Of a stretch of DNA of 64,000 nucleotides, positions 9,632-19,275 are shown piece after piece. A program made the position numbers and the translations under genes. The stretch's first letter is position 1. The number at the start of each line of letters is the position of its first letter. Source of the stretch: Rattus norvegicus (lineage: Eukaryota > Chordata > Mammalia > Rodentia > Muridae); contig NC_086031.1 of the NCBI RefSeq assembly GCF_036323735.1, positions 34,043,725 to 34,107,724 of the forward strand, written 5' to 3'. The notes beneath the pieces are model-generated. The model was not told the origin of the DNA and did no database searches. It saw nothing but the letters and a program-made list of their open reading frames with translations.

Positions 9632-9840
9632 TAACTGGGGTTACGGATGTAACTCAGTTGGCGAGGTGCTTATTTACCAAGCTAAGGCCTTGGGATTGGT
9701 CCCCAGCACCACATAAGTCAAGCTTGGCAGTGCCTGTTCATAATCCCGGAATTTGGGAGACAGAGAAAGGAAGAGCAGAAGTTCAAGGTCGTCTTCCACG
9801 ACATAGCTACACAGTGAGTTCAAGGCCAGCCTAGACTGCG
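9632..9840 (+). mobile_element. ID-B1 composite SINE
   Basis: The head ACTGGGGTTACGGATGTAAC and B box region GGGATTGGTCCCCAGCACCA precede a B1 body with CATAATCCCGGAATTTGGGA and AGTGAGTTCAAGGCCAGCCT. It faces the minus-strand copy 40 bases to its left. Confidence 0.8.
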
Positions 9841-9915
9841 TGAATTCTCAGTCCTCTCAGTGCGGCTGTATTTGGAGAGGATACTTGTAGAGAGAGAGTG
9901 TGGTGAAGTGAGGTC

Positions 9916-10272
9916 TGTTCTAGTATCCTTCCTGTTGCTGTGAAGACTACCATGATGGAAAGCAAGTTAGCAGAGGAAAGGAAGTATTAGGTTCACCCTT
10001 CTGGGTCACGATCTGTCACTGTGGGAAGTCAGCTTAGGGATTCAAGCAGGAACTTGAAGCAGAAACCAGGGAGGAACATTCACAAGCTCCTGCTTAGCTA
10101 GATTTCTTATATAGTCCAGGATCACCGGCCCAGGCATGGTGCTGCCCTCCTGGGCTGAGTCTTCCTAGAACAACTTCTTAGAACAATTCACAGTCACGTC
10201 ACTTCCTGCAGGCATGCCTACAGGCTAATCTGATATAGCCAGACTCCCTTGTCTAGGCTGTGTCAGCTAACT
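9916..10272 (-). mobile_element. rodent MaLR-type LTR, minus strand
   Basis: It starts TGTTCTAGTATCCTTCCTG and TTGCTGTGAAGAC, continues through CCAGGATCACCGGCCCAGGC and ATGGTGCTGCCCTCCTGGGC, and ends near GGCTGTGTCAGCTAACT. Possible 5-bp flanks AGGTC/AGGAC differ at one base, so the target duplication is unproven. Confidence 0.65.
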
Positions 10273-10359
10273 AGGACTTACCTAAATACTTACCATAGGC
10301 TGGGTAGAATTCTGGTCCCATAGAATTGGTGCCCTTATAAGAGACAAGTTTCTCCCTCC

Positions 10360-10398
10360 TTCCCTCCTTCTCCCCTCTCTCCCCCTCTCCGCCCCCCC

Positions 10399-10438
<40 letters not shown>
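10360..10438. repeat. C-rich tract followed by (GT)19
   Basis: Pyrimidine-rich sequence ending in nine C (about 10392-10400), then an uninterrupted GT run at 10401-10438. Confidence 0.95.
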
Positions 10439-10441
<3 letters not shown>

Positions 10442-10760
10442 GTGTCTCCCTCCCTCCCCCAGTCCTACTACATGCAAACATGGCAAGAAGACTGTCACCT
10501 GCAAATGGAGGTCCCCTTGCTAGAAAGGGGACCTGACTTTAGACTGCCAGCCACTAAGGTATGAGAATCTCATGTCTTCTCTTGAAGCTCCCAGGTTGTG
10601 GCATCCTGCTGCAGCAACTGGAGACAACCAAGGCAACCATTGCCATGTACTGAGCATTCTCCTCCCCACAGCACCCAGATAACAGAGCAATGACATGGGA
10701 AGAAGTGGTGGGGTGGGAGCAAGGGCAGACCTTGAGCTTCTAAGTGCCTGTGATGGGTGA
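10439..10760. other. single-copy DNA left of the hexamer array
   Basis: No repeat recognised. A minus-strand frame that starts in the hexamer array reads through here and stops at about 10520, which only reflects the stop-free array. Confidence 0.4.
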
Positions 10761-11350
10761 GCTGCTGGTGCTGGCACTGGCCCTGGTGCTGGCACTGGCC
10801 CTGGTGCTGGCCCTGGCACTGGCCCTGATGCTGGTGTTGGTGCTGGTGCTGGAGCTGGCGCTGGCCCTGGTGCTGGAGCTGGAGCTGGCGCTGGTCCTGG
10901 TGCTGGAGCTGGAGCTGGCGCTGGCCCTGGTGCTGGAGCTGGAGCTGGAGCTGGAGCTGGCCCTGGCTCTGGAGCTGGAGCTGGAGCTGGCGCTGGCTCT
11001 GGTGCTGGAGCTGGAGCTGGCGCTGGAACTGGCGCTGGCCCTGGTGCTGGCGCTGGAGCTGGAGCTGGAGCTGGAGCTGGCGCTGGCCCTGGTGCTGGAG
11101 CTGGAGCTGGCGTTGGCGCCGGCGCTGACACTGGTGCTGGAGCTGGAGCTGGCACTGACACTGGCGCTGGTGCTGGAGCTGGAGCTGGCGCTGGCCCTGG
11201 CGCTGGAGCTGGAGCTGGCGTTGGCGCCGGCGCTGACACTGGTGCTGGAGCTGGAGCTGGCGCTGGCACTGGTGCTGGTGTTGGCTCTAGCACTGGTGCT
11301 GGCACTGGTGCCGGTGCTGGCGCTGGTGCTGGTGCTGGCCCTGGTGCTGG
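10761..11350. repeat. CTGGNN hexamer minisatellite, about 98 units
   Basis: 590 bases of tandem CTGGTG, CTGGAG, CTGGCG, CTGGCC and CTGGCA hexamers. A higher-order copy is visible: 11101-11152 recurs at 11209-11260, a 108-bp or 18-unit shift. Because the unit is a multiple of three, several frames on both strands stay open for 246-261 codons. They read as Leu/Ala/Glu, Pro/Ala or Ser/Ala repeats and are not a gene. Confidence 0.95.
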
Positions 11351-11394
11351 AAATCACAGGCAACATTACAGAGCCATATGGAGCTGGGTCCTTA

Positions 11395-11537
11395 TTGCGT
11401 GAGTCATGTGTGCTATGTGTGTATGTGTGTCTTTGCATGTGTATGGGTACGTGTATATGTGTGCTTGTGTCTGTGCACATGTGAATGTACATGTGAGTCA
11501 CTGAAGTTGACATCGGTGTCTTCCTTCACTCTCATGA
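11395..11537 (-). mobile_element. B4 SINE fragment, minus strand
   Basis: A GT-rich tail is followed by AGTTGACATCGGTGTCTTCC, a B4 3-prime region signature read backwards. Confidence 0.55.
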
Positions 11538-11544
11538 TGGGGTC

Positions 11545-11591
11545 AGTTCTCTCAGGCAAGCGCTCTACCACTGAGCTAAATCCCCAACCCC
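11545..11591 (-). mobile_element. ID element head, minus strand
   Basis: GGCAAGCGCTCTACCACTGA followed by GCTAAATCCCCAACCCC is the reversed ID 5-prime half, close to the two intact ID copies. The 3-prime half is missing and is replaced by B4 sequence. Confidence 0.75.
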
Positions 11592-11815
11592 TGTTTACAA
11601 TTTTTAAATCACATGCATATGTGTATATATCTGAGTGTTGGTTTGCTCATTTGAGTGCAGTGCAATACCTGATAAGGCCAGAAGAGGGCATCGGATTCCC
11701 TGGAGCTGGAGTTGAAGGTGTTGTGAGTTGCCCAATGTGGGCTCTGGGATTGAACACAGATCCTTGGCAGGAGCAGAACGTGGTCTTAACCTCTGAGACA
11801 GCTTTCCAGCCCTCC
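11592..11815 (-). mobile_element. B3 SINE, minus strand
   Basis: AGAAGAGGGCATCGGATTCC, CTGGAGCTGGAGTTGAAGG and GAACACAGATCCTTGGCAGG lead to a reversed head ending CTTTCCAGCCC. Confidence 0.85.
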
Positions 11816-11867
11816 AACTAGATTCTTAAGTGAGCTTGGGGGATCTAAACTTCAGTTCTTGTATTCA

Positions 11868-12205
11868 TTTGGTGTTTTAGTGTGCTTTCTGTTTCTGTGA
11901 CCAAAAACAACTTGGGAGGAAAGGGCTTATTTCAGTCTTACACTTTATATAACTCCATCCTGAAGGAAAGCTAGGACCAGAACTCAAAGGTAGGAAACCA
12001 GGGGCCACAGAGGACTGTTGCTTACTCTCTTAACCCAGGACCACCAGCCCAGGAATGGTACCACGGTGATCTGGGCCCTCCCCTACAAATTATTAATGAA
12101 GAAAATGTCCCCAGACTTACCTATAGGTCAATTTGATAAAGCCTTTTCTTAATTGGAATTCCTAAATGAACCTGGCTTGTGTCAAGCTGACCAAAATAAA
12201 CAAGT
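11868..12205 (-). mobile_element. rodent MaLR-type LTR, minus strand
   Basis: TAGTGTGCTTTCTGTTTCTG, CAAAAACAACTTGGGAGGAA, CAGGACCACCAGCCCAGGAA, GGCCCTCCCCTACAAATT and TGGCTTGTGTCAAGCTGACC are the family landmarks in order, so it is nearly full length. Confidence 0.7.
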
Positions 12206-12235
12206 AAATACACACAATAAAAATAGATAACTAAC

Positions 12236-12262
12236 CAGCACCAGCACCAGCACCAGCACAGC
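12236..12262. repeat. short CAGCAC tandem
   Basis: About four copies of a CCAGCA hexamer, the reverse complement of a unit type in the large array 1 kb upstream. Confidence 0.8.
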
Positions 12263-13319
12263 ACATCTGGAAAGCACTTTGTCCACTGAGCGCTTCATGC
12301 ACCGAGCATCTTTTCGTGTTGGAATTGGTTCCTGAATAAGAAGGTCATCATCAGATGTGGAGAAAAGAAAGAGCTGGTGGGGGTCGGAGGTTGGAGGTCG
12401 GAGGTCAGGGGGCAGGAGAGTGAATGTGGGTAACAGTTCCGAGGCTTGTGGGATAATCTACACATCCATCCTTTGCTCACCAAAGTCCACCCTTCTCCCT
12501 CACTGTCTCCGCCAATCCTGCCATTTCCTGAGGGCACAGCTTAAGCATTCCACACTGCTGCTTAGTTTGTTCTCGGCACTGTGGGGCGGAAGAGACACGG
12601 GGCCTGAAAACTCACAGCACTTGGCGCGTTCTGATCTCTGCTTTGTACTGGGATCTGAAGTGATTGGGACCCTCCATCCAATCAGCTCAGGAGACAGCCA
12701 CTCCAGGGGGGCAGACACCCAGCAGAGCCCACCTTCCCAGATTGGTTGCTTTCTGGGGGCGAGGGAAACCACGTGGATGCTCTACCATGACCACCGATGG
12801 GATAGCAGGATCCCATCCTTATCCCAGAGGCGGACATCTCACTGTGGGGCAGGCTGCTGGAAGTCCAAAGTGACTGGAAACCAGCCCGAATGGTCCCCAG
12901 GCTCAGGTCAGTATATAAATAGCACAAGATGAAGATCTTTTTCCAGAGATGATATCCGAAAAAGTTTACATTAATTCAACATGTCATCTTTCCCGTGAGC
13001 CATCTCTGGGATCAGAAGTCTCGGCCAGGCACCCGCTCAACACCACGAGGGTGATTAGGCAGCATGTCAAGAGCCGAAGTGATGGCATCAGGCAAGCGAG
13101 GACTCAGGCTCCAGGCTGAGGAGGCAAGAACCGAGTCCCTGGGCAGGACGGCTGGCCTGTTTCCTGATTGGTTAGTTACATGAGCCTTAGAAAGGGCTGG
13201 TTCAGGGGCCAGGTCTGGAATGAATTTTCTGTGTAGCTTACATTAAACAACTGCCTTCTCTGCGTTCTCCTCTTATCTAAAAAATAATTGCGTGCTCCTT
13301 ACATATCTTCAAAACACAC
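12263..13319. other. single-copy DNA, about 1 kb
   Basis: No interspersed repeat seen. The 191-codon plus frame at 12357-12932 has no recognisable domain and no codon-like bias I can defend. It is within what chance gives in a window this size. A TATA-like TATATAAATA lies at 12912-12921. A short GGAGGTC tandem sits at about 12385-12410. Confidence 0.4.
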
Positions 13320-13325
13320 ATCTTC

Positions 13326-13932
13326 ATGTGTATGTGCGTGTGTGTGTGTGTGTGCATGTGTGTGTGTGTGCTTGTGTTTGGGTGTGTGTTTGGGTGTGTG
13401 TGCATGTGTGTGGTGTGTGTTTATGTGTGTGTGTGGTGTGTGGTGTGTGTGTTTATGTGTGTGTGCATGTGTGTGGTGTGTGTGTTTATGTGTGTGTGTG
13501 CATGTGTGTGGTGTGTGTGTTTATGTGTGTGTGGTGTGTGTGTTTATATGTGTGTATGTGTGTGTTTGTGTTTGTGTGTGTGCATGCGTGTGTGGTGTGT
13601 GTTTGTGTGTATGTTTGTGTGTGTGTGTTTGTGTTTGTGTTTGTGTGTGCATGTGTGTGGTGTGTGTGTTTATGTGTGTATGTGTGTGTGTTTGTGTTTG
13701 TGTGTGCATATGTGTGGTGTGTGTGTGTATGTGCATGTTTGTGTTTGTGTGTATATGTGTGTGGTTTGTGTGTTTGTGTGTGTGTGCGCATGAGTGTGTG
13801 GTGTGTTTGTGTGTGTGTTTGTGTTTGTGTGTGTGCATGTGTTTGGTGTGTGTTTATGTGTGTGTGTATGTGTATGTGTGTGTGTGTATGTGTGTGTGTG
13901 CATGCATATGCGTATGTGCACATGTATGTGGA
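13326..13932. repeat. GT-rich array with higher-order units
   Basis: About 600 bases of GT broken by TTTATG, GCATG and GGTG insertions that themselves recur, for example a GGTGTGTGTGTTTATGTGTG unit several times between 13430 and 13560. All the Cys/Val and His/Thr frames here are translations of the repeat. Confidence 0.95.
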
Positions 13933-14160
13933 GACCAGGGGTCCTCCTCTGACATTCCTCATACTTCATACCTTATATTTTGAGACAGGCATTGTAATTG
14001 AGCTGGAATGTTGCAGTTAGGCTGGGCTAGCCAGGGCACCCCTGGACCCACCTGTCTCCCCCTCTCCACGGCTGTGATTTTGTGCATACACCACTCCTGT
14101 TTTTTTCTGGGATCCAGCTACTGGGCAAGCACTTTACACACTGAGCTACTTCCCCAGTTC
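13933..14160 (-). mobile_element. B4 SINE, minus strand
   Basis: TTTTGAGACAGGCATTGTAA starts the reversed body. GGGATCCAGCTACTGGGCAA and GCACTTTACACACTGAGCTA are the reversed ID-like head. The GT array to its left is the expanded tail. Confidence 0.75.
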
Positions 14161-14206
14161 AGATTTTGTTTTTGATACTTCTTTTTTTTCTTGATATTAG
14201 ATTATT

Positions 14207-14395
14207 TATACAAGGGCAAGCAAGACGTCTCGGCAGGTACAAGCACTTGCTGCCAAGCCTGGGCTTGAGTTCAAACCTGGGCCCCACCTGGTGGAAGGAG
14301 AGAACCAACTCCCTCAAGTTCTCTGACCTCCATACACATTCTGCAACATGTGTGGACATACACATATCAAGTAAATATAATAAATGCATATTTAA
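14207..14395 (+). mobile_element. tRNA-derived rodent SINE
   Basis: GGCAAGCAAGACGTCTCGGC, CACTTGCTGCCAAGCCTGGG, TGGTGGAAGGAGAGAACCAA and TTCTCTGACCTCCATACACA appear in order with an AT-rich tail. Same subgroup as at 1100 and 41423. Confidence 0.8.
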
Positions 14396-14568
14396 ATTGT
14401 TATTGATATAACATGAAAGTTATGCATATGAAAGCTTTAAAAAAACATGCGTGGGGTCATTTTCTAAAACCTAATTTAGTCTTTTACTTAAATCGTTTCT
14501 CATTGCAGACATACATCTTTTTAAAAAGTTCATTAAATTGTTAAATGGCCATACAGTAAGATTGGTTG

Positions 14569-14682
<114 letters not shown>

Positions 14683-15369
14683 TTTTGGTGTCCAGTTCTA
14701 TGCACTCTAATGTAATATAAGGTTGTGTTACCACCAATAGACACCAACCTGGGGAGGCAGCAGTACCAGCTGTCCAGCTTGGGCAGTTCAATGTCCACAG
14801 ACCTCAGCTTCCTTCTTTGAAAACTCAGCACTACTTACAAAGTCCTCCTCATCTGGAGGGATATCTGTGAGTCAGCCTGGGTGAGGGAATAGGACCCCAG
14901 CTGGGGTTTGCATGCTGTCTCTGCCATAGGTAAATCAAAGGGCATGGCTGGTGTCACAGCCTGTCTGAGTCTCTATATTGTCTTTTAGAACCGAGCACTA
15001 GAAGTGTTGAAGATTCAACATACCTCCGGCAAAGGCTGAACACAGTCATACCTTAGGTGCTCAACACAGGATGGTCTCTCTGAACTACAAGCATGTGGGG
15101 TATTGGTGCATAATCCCATGTACAGGGAGTTACCCTGGAGCTAGAGTTCTAGGATGCTATGTGTCTTTATGGGAGATGCTTGACCAGTGTTTCTCAGGGG
15201 ACCCAGCAGTCAGCCAGGAGGCCAAATCTGAGAGCATCTGGAGCCAAGGGACTGGAGATAAAGGACCTTGTTTCTCCATGGTCATCCCTAGGGCTCTGTC
15301 TACCTGCTGTTCCAGGTAGATGTCTGAGCAGCTCTCTTCTGTCTGAGCTCTAGTCTGGGGGCATCATGG
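14683..15369. other. single-copy DNA, nothing recognised
   Basis: No repeat or conserved-looking block recognised. Confidence 0.4.
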
Positions 15370-15800
15370 CCAACACTGAATCATTCCTCCCAGGCCCACT
15401 CCTGCCTAATTTGACTAAGGTCCCAAGCTTTAAGTTTGTTTAATAACCTCCTGACATTAAATAAACAACCTTGCAAAAGGGAGTAATTTGTGAGGCAGAA
15501 AGAAAACAAATAGCAGGCAAGGACACGGGGCTCAGAGATGGCGGCGGCCAGGCTAATTACATTCCTTGGCCCACCTAGGTCCGATACCAGCCCAGAGCAT
15601 ATAGATCTTAGCCCCTCTCCACTCCGGGAAGACTTCAAAAGCACAGGCAAAGGAAGTTTTGCATAGGTCTGTGGTGTCGGTGCATCATTAGAATTCTGGG
15701 GGTGTATCTGATGCCATCTAGTTGCTAACACGATGCATCATTTTATGCTAAATAATTGATCACGGTGCAGAGATTGTGTTTGTGGAGTTTAAAAAAAGTG
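15370..15800. other. candidate conserved noncoding element
   Basis: Repeat-free sequence with low CpG and clusters of homeodomain-type and AT-rich motifs (CTAATTACATTCC near 15555, GATGCATCATTTTATGC at about 15733 then AATAATTGATCACGG) and no clear frame. The texture resembles vertebrate enhancers. This is pattern judgement only, because no alignment is possible here. Confidence 0.3.
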
Positions 15801-16868
15801 ATTAGAACGGGGAGGACTTCAGGATGGCAAGGTGCATCTGTAACCCAGAGCTTCTTCCAAGCACACCTTCCAGGGGGGCCTCGGGGCATTGGGGATTCTT
15901 GCCACCCCGGGGCTGGGGGTAGCATGAGAGTGCAGAGGGGCAGATGAAGGATGATTGTATAGACAGGCAAAACCAGGGCAGTTGCAGAGTCCTTGTAACG
16001 TCCTGAAGGGCTACACCCATCCGCAACCTTCTTAGCAACATCTCGAGAGGGCTGATGGTCTGCCAAGGGAGAAAGGAAAATACTGCATCCATCCACTGTT
16101 CCAAATCTTAAGTGCTTCCCTTGTGCCATGAACAACACAGGGTCTTGTTCTAAGAGGTGTCTGTCCCGAGGACTCGTTTCCTCCTTGGCTCAACGAGCTG
16201 ATTCTGCCCTGTTTCCCCCATACGGTCTCTTTCTCTTTTCCCTCTTCCCATAAGGACACACTCTCAGAGCTGGGGCCTATGAACAGAAACACACACTGAC
16301 CCTGACCCTGGGGCCCGAGGGCTTCGAGGAACCTGTCAGGTAGCTGGGCTGAGGAAGGATTTAATGTGTGGAAGCAGTGAGCCTTCAGCCCCTCAGTACA
16401 GTAAGTGGGAAGCAAAAACATCTGGTACTCAGCAGAAGTCACACTGTCTGTGGGATAAATACCAGGTCCAGAACAGTGTATCAAAGCCTGAACACCACAT
16501 TCCTGCTGGGTGCCTCTGAGCAAGTCTGGGATTCTACTCTGCTCACCGTGAGACTGCGAATCCCTTTGACCCTGACTTTGGGCTTCAGTAATGGTTAGTG
16601 TTAACGTCCACAGGACTCCGGTGACCTCATACCTGTGTGGGGATTGTCTGGATTCAACTTAGCCTCTATGAATATCTTCAGGGGATTCTTGGTTGTGATG
16701 ATGGAGGGGGGAAGATATACCCATTGTGGGTGACATGACACCATTCCCTAGGGGTGGCATAAGGGACTGTTTAAAGAGTAAAGTAAGGGAATGGACCACA
16801 AATGGTCCATCATTCATGCTCTCTTCTTGTGGTTGTCGATGTAAGGTGACCAGTAGCCTCTCATGTTC
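15801..16868. other. single-copy DNA, nothing recognised
   Basis: No repeat recognised. Minus frames of 131, 100 and 163 codons overlap in different frames without domain similarity and are taken as chance. Confidence 0.4.
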
Positions 16869-16879
16869 TGGATACTTTG
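16869..16879. repeat. target-site duplication, left copy
   Basis: TGGATACTTTG here is repeated exactly at 16980-16990, bracketing the ID element. Confidence 0.95.
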
Positions 16880-16979
16880 TTTTTCTTTTTCTTTTTTCTT
16901 TTTTGGAGCTGGGGATCGAACCCAGGGCCTTGCGCTTGCTAGGTAAGCGCTTTACCACTGAGCTAAATCCCCAACCCCT
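16880..16979 (-). mobile_element. rat-type ID element, minus strand
   Basis: A complete ID SINE (BC1-derived) read backwards: a T-rich tail at 16880-16905, then the reversed B box (GGGGATCGAACCCAGG region) and reversed A box (CACTGAGCTAAATCC). A perfect 11-bp target duplication and near-consensus sequence show a young L1-mobilised insertion. ID elements of this kind are most abundant in rat. Confidence 0.97.
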
Positions 16980-16992
16980 TGGATACTTTGAC

Positions 16993-16994
<2 letters not shown>

Positions 16995-17063
<69 letters not shown>
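16995..17063. repeat. (AT)n microsatellite
   Basis: About 34 AT units, five bases from the right target duplication of the ID element. Self-complementary and able to form cruciforms. Confidence 0.97.
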
Positions 17064-17067
<4 letters not shown>

Positions 17068-17284
17068 ACCTGGGACTATGACCTAAAACAGAATATTTTA
17101 TCACACAAACAAACATAAGACAGTTTCTAAACCAACTATTCTCTGACTGTTGCAGAATCCCCAATGCCTTTGAAGGATGCTAACACTAGGGCCTAAGCCT
17201 TGGAAAGATTGATTGCATTGGTCCCAGGCAGCATCTGGACATCCTTTTGGTGTTTTCCCCAACCCTTTGCTCCCTTGGATACAT
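17064..17284. other. single-copy DNA, nothing recognised
   Basis: No repeat recognised. Confidence 0.35.
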
Positions 17285-17605
17285 TTTTTTGTGTGTGTGC
17301 ATGCATGTGTATAAATGTTCACATGTGTGTGCACACGCATGTAGAAGTCAGAGGACAATTTCAAGTACCATTACTCAGCATTCTGCTACTAACACCTTGT
17401 TTGTGAGACAGTGTCTCTCACTGGGCTGGAGCTTCCTCACCAAGTAGGAAGGCTGGCAGGCTGGCCTGTGGCCTGAGATCTTTGTCTCCATTTCTCCAGC
17501 TCTGGGACTATAAGATGCACCATGCCAAACTATTTTCTTTTAAACATGGGGTCTGGGGATAGAATTCAAGTCCTAATGCAAGCCTTTTTATCAGCTTCTC
17601 TCCTG
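17285..17605 (-). mobile_element. B4 SINE, minus strand
   Basis: The GT-rich tail is followed by AGTCAGAGGACAATTTCAAG, GAGACAGTGTCTCTCACTGG, CTGGGACTATAAGATGCACC and GGGGATAGAATTCAAGTCC, in reversed B4 order. Confidence 0.8.
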
Positions 17606-17826
17606 CTCTATCTGATACTCGACAAGGCGACTAACCTCTGGAAGGGAGTGGGTATCTTGAGAAGGCCAGCTTGCTCTGGCCACGTGTAGGTCAACAACTT
17701 TGGAGTATGAAGAAGTAAACGTGTGATCGCAGCAAGAGATTGTTACTGGTACTGAACACTAGGTGGATGGAGAATTCTTCTCTTCAGTGAGTGCCACAGC
17801 TGGGTAGCTTGGCTAGCAATGTTCAG
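17606..17826. other. single-copy DNA, nothing recognised
   Basis: No repeat recognised. Flanks the minisatellite. Confidence 0.35.
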
Positions 17827-18268
17827 GGAGCACCCAAGACACCTGAGACAGGTGAAGGAGCACCCAAGACACCTGGGACAGGTGAAGGAGCACCCGATAC
17901 CTGGGACAGGTGAAGGAGCACCCGATACCTGGGACAGGTGAAGAAGCACCCAAGACACCTGGGACAGGTGAAGGAGCACCCAAGACACCTGGGACAGGTG
18001 AAGGAGCACCCAAGACACCTGAGACAGGTGAAGGAGCACCCAAGACACCTGGGACAGGTGAAGGAGCACCCGACACCTGGGACAGGTGAAGGAGCACCCG
18101 ATACCTGGGACAGGTGAAGAAGCACCCAAGACACCTGGGACAGGTGAAGGAGCACCCAAGACACCTGGGACAGGTGAAGGAGCACCCAAGACACCTGAGA
18201 CAGGTGAAGAAGCACCCAAGACACCTGGGACAGGTGAAGGAGCACCCAAGACACCTGAGACAGGTGAA
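17827..18268. repeat. 30/28-bp E-box minisatellite, 15 units
   Basis: Fifteen head-to-tail units: eleven of 30 bp and four of 28 bp, total 442 bp. All 15 contain CAGGTG. Twelve contain CACCTG-NGA-CAGGTG, a perfect 6-bp mirrored E-box pair with a 3-base loop. Units 1-6 and 7-12 share the same order of variants, giving a 176-bp higher-order period. Minus-strand frames of 177-179 codons (Ser/Pro/Val/Gly repeats) are products of the array. Confidence 0.97.
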
Positions 18269-18719
18269 GGAGGCAACCAGTCAAGGTTATTTTGCTTTGG
18301 AAAAGCTTCCTGCGTAGAGTGGTTGGGAGGAGGTCTTGATGTGTCTTGCTAATTTGGATCATACACTGAAGGCTCTACTCCCTGCCAGGTGTCTGTCCTG
18401 GCTTGCTCCCTCTTTCCCTGGTAACCCACTTCCCCCTCACTGCCCAAGACTGCCCAGCCATGAGTTCCAAATATCTTAGTTCGTAGCATGTTATTGAATT
18501 TGAGACCCAACTCTGTACCCCAAGAAGTCAAATCCAACCACTGTTCCCAAGAAGCCAATTAAAGCAGACAGATTAATAGACAGGGACAGAAAAAGTAGAC
18601 CTTTTCAGTGTGGCCTCTTGGGAAGTAGGACAAAGACACAGTGACTCCTTAGATACATGGTTAGGGTGCTGAAGTGAGATTGAAATTTAAGTAGAGAGCC
18701 AGGGGTATGCACATCTAAG
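18269..18719. other. single-copy DNA, nothing recognised
   Basis: No repeat recognised with confidence. The right part may already belong to the repeat at 18720. Confidence 0.35.
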
Positions 18720-18985
18720 CAGTTCAGATGTAGGTGTGGCCCTGCCGACCATCAACATCATTGTCTGGACTCAGTGTCATCCTGTAAGGTGTCTCACAAA
18801 ATCTCTCTTCCAGGATACAAGTTCCCCTCTGGAGGTCATCTTTTCCTTCTTCCAGCACGAGATTCCTGGGCAAACCCTTATTTCTTTGTGTCCATTGCCT
18901 CAACAATCTGATAGATTGAGAGACACAAATGTCCCTTTCAAATATCTTCATTTCTGCCCCGGGAGGTTTATAAGCACACATGTCC
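18720..18985. repeat. unidentified interspersed repeat, copy A
   Basis: It shares an ordered set of diverged blocks with 34900-35190: AGGTGT near the start, GAGATTCCTGGGCAAA, TTTCTTTGTGTCCATTGCCT, GATAGATTGAGAGA and TTTCTGCCCCGGGAGG with a TTATAAGCACA end. The same orientation and spacing show common descent. Probably an old LTR, but I cannot name the family. Confidence 0.5.
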
Positions 18986-19182
18986 GGGGTGTGTAACCTC
19001 CTCTGCAGTTGGAGAGCTCCCGCAGGCCCCAGAGCCATCTCCCTAGTCCCTGGCATAATGAGATGTGGCATGCTTGTTGGTGAACTTGTTCATAGATCAC
19101 TGAGACTGCCATCTTCGTGTCCCCTGCCATCCGAAAACCAACTGGTCAGTCCCCTACTGACTTCGATAGCTTCACTGAGATG

Positions 19183-19275
19183 ACCCCACTCCACAGATGG
19201 GTTCACAGAGGCTCAGGGATGAGATGACAAGGCCAAAGTCATTTGTTCAGCCGCTAGAAGTCTCCTGTCTGAGAC
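19183..19275 (-). mobile_element. MIR-type SINE fragment, minus strand
   Basis: CCACTCCACAGATGGGTTCA, GAGGCTCAGGGATGAGATGA and AGGCCAAAGTCATTTG follow the reversed MIR core order (ACAGATGAGGAAACTGAGGC... AAGGTCACACAGC). Confidence 0.55.

Noticed and set aside
10520..11513. Frames of 246-261 codons on both strands (Leu/Ala, Pro/Ala, Ser/Ala)
   Set aside because: Three frames over the same hexamer array cannot all be genes. The stop-free state follows from the CTGGNN unit.
12912..12921. TATA box of a real promoter
   Set aside because: The motif is good but isolated, without a recognisable initiator, GC-rich upstream region or downstream exon.
12357..12932. 191-codon plus frame in unique DNA
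   Set aside because: Length is within chance for 64 kb in six frames, there is no recognisable domain, and antisense frames of similar length overlap. An exon cannot be excluded without conservation data.
13288..14020. Cys/Val-rich plus frames of 231 and 242 codons and a His/Thr-rich minus frame of 158 codons
   Set aside because: Translations of GT-rich repeat.
16032..16523. 163-codon minus frame
   Set aside because: No domain or compositional signal; overlapping frames on the same and opposite strands.
17827..18268. CRISPR-like array of 30-bp repeats
   Set aside because: Units are directly joined with no unique spacers, and the DNA is mammalian. It is a minisatellite.
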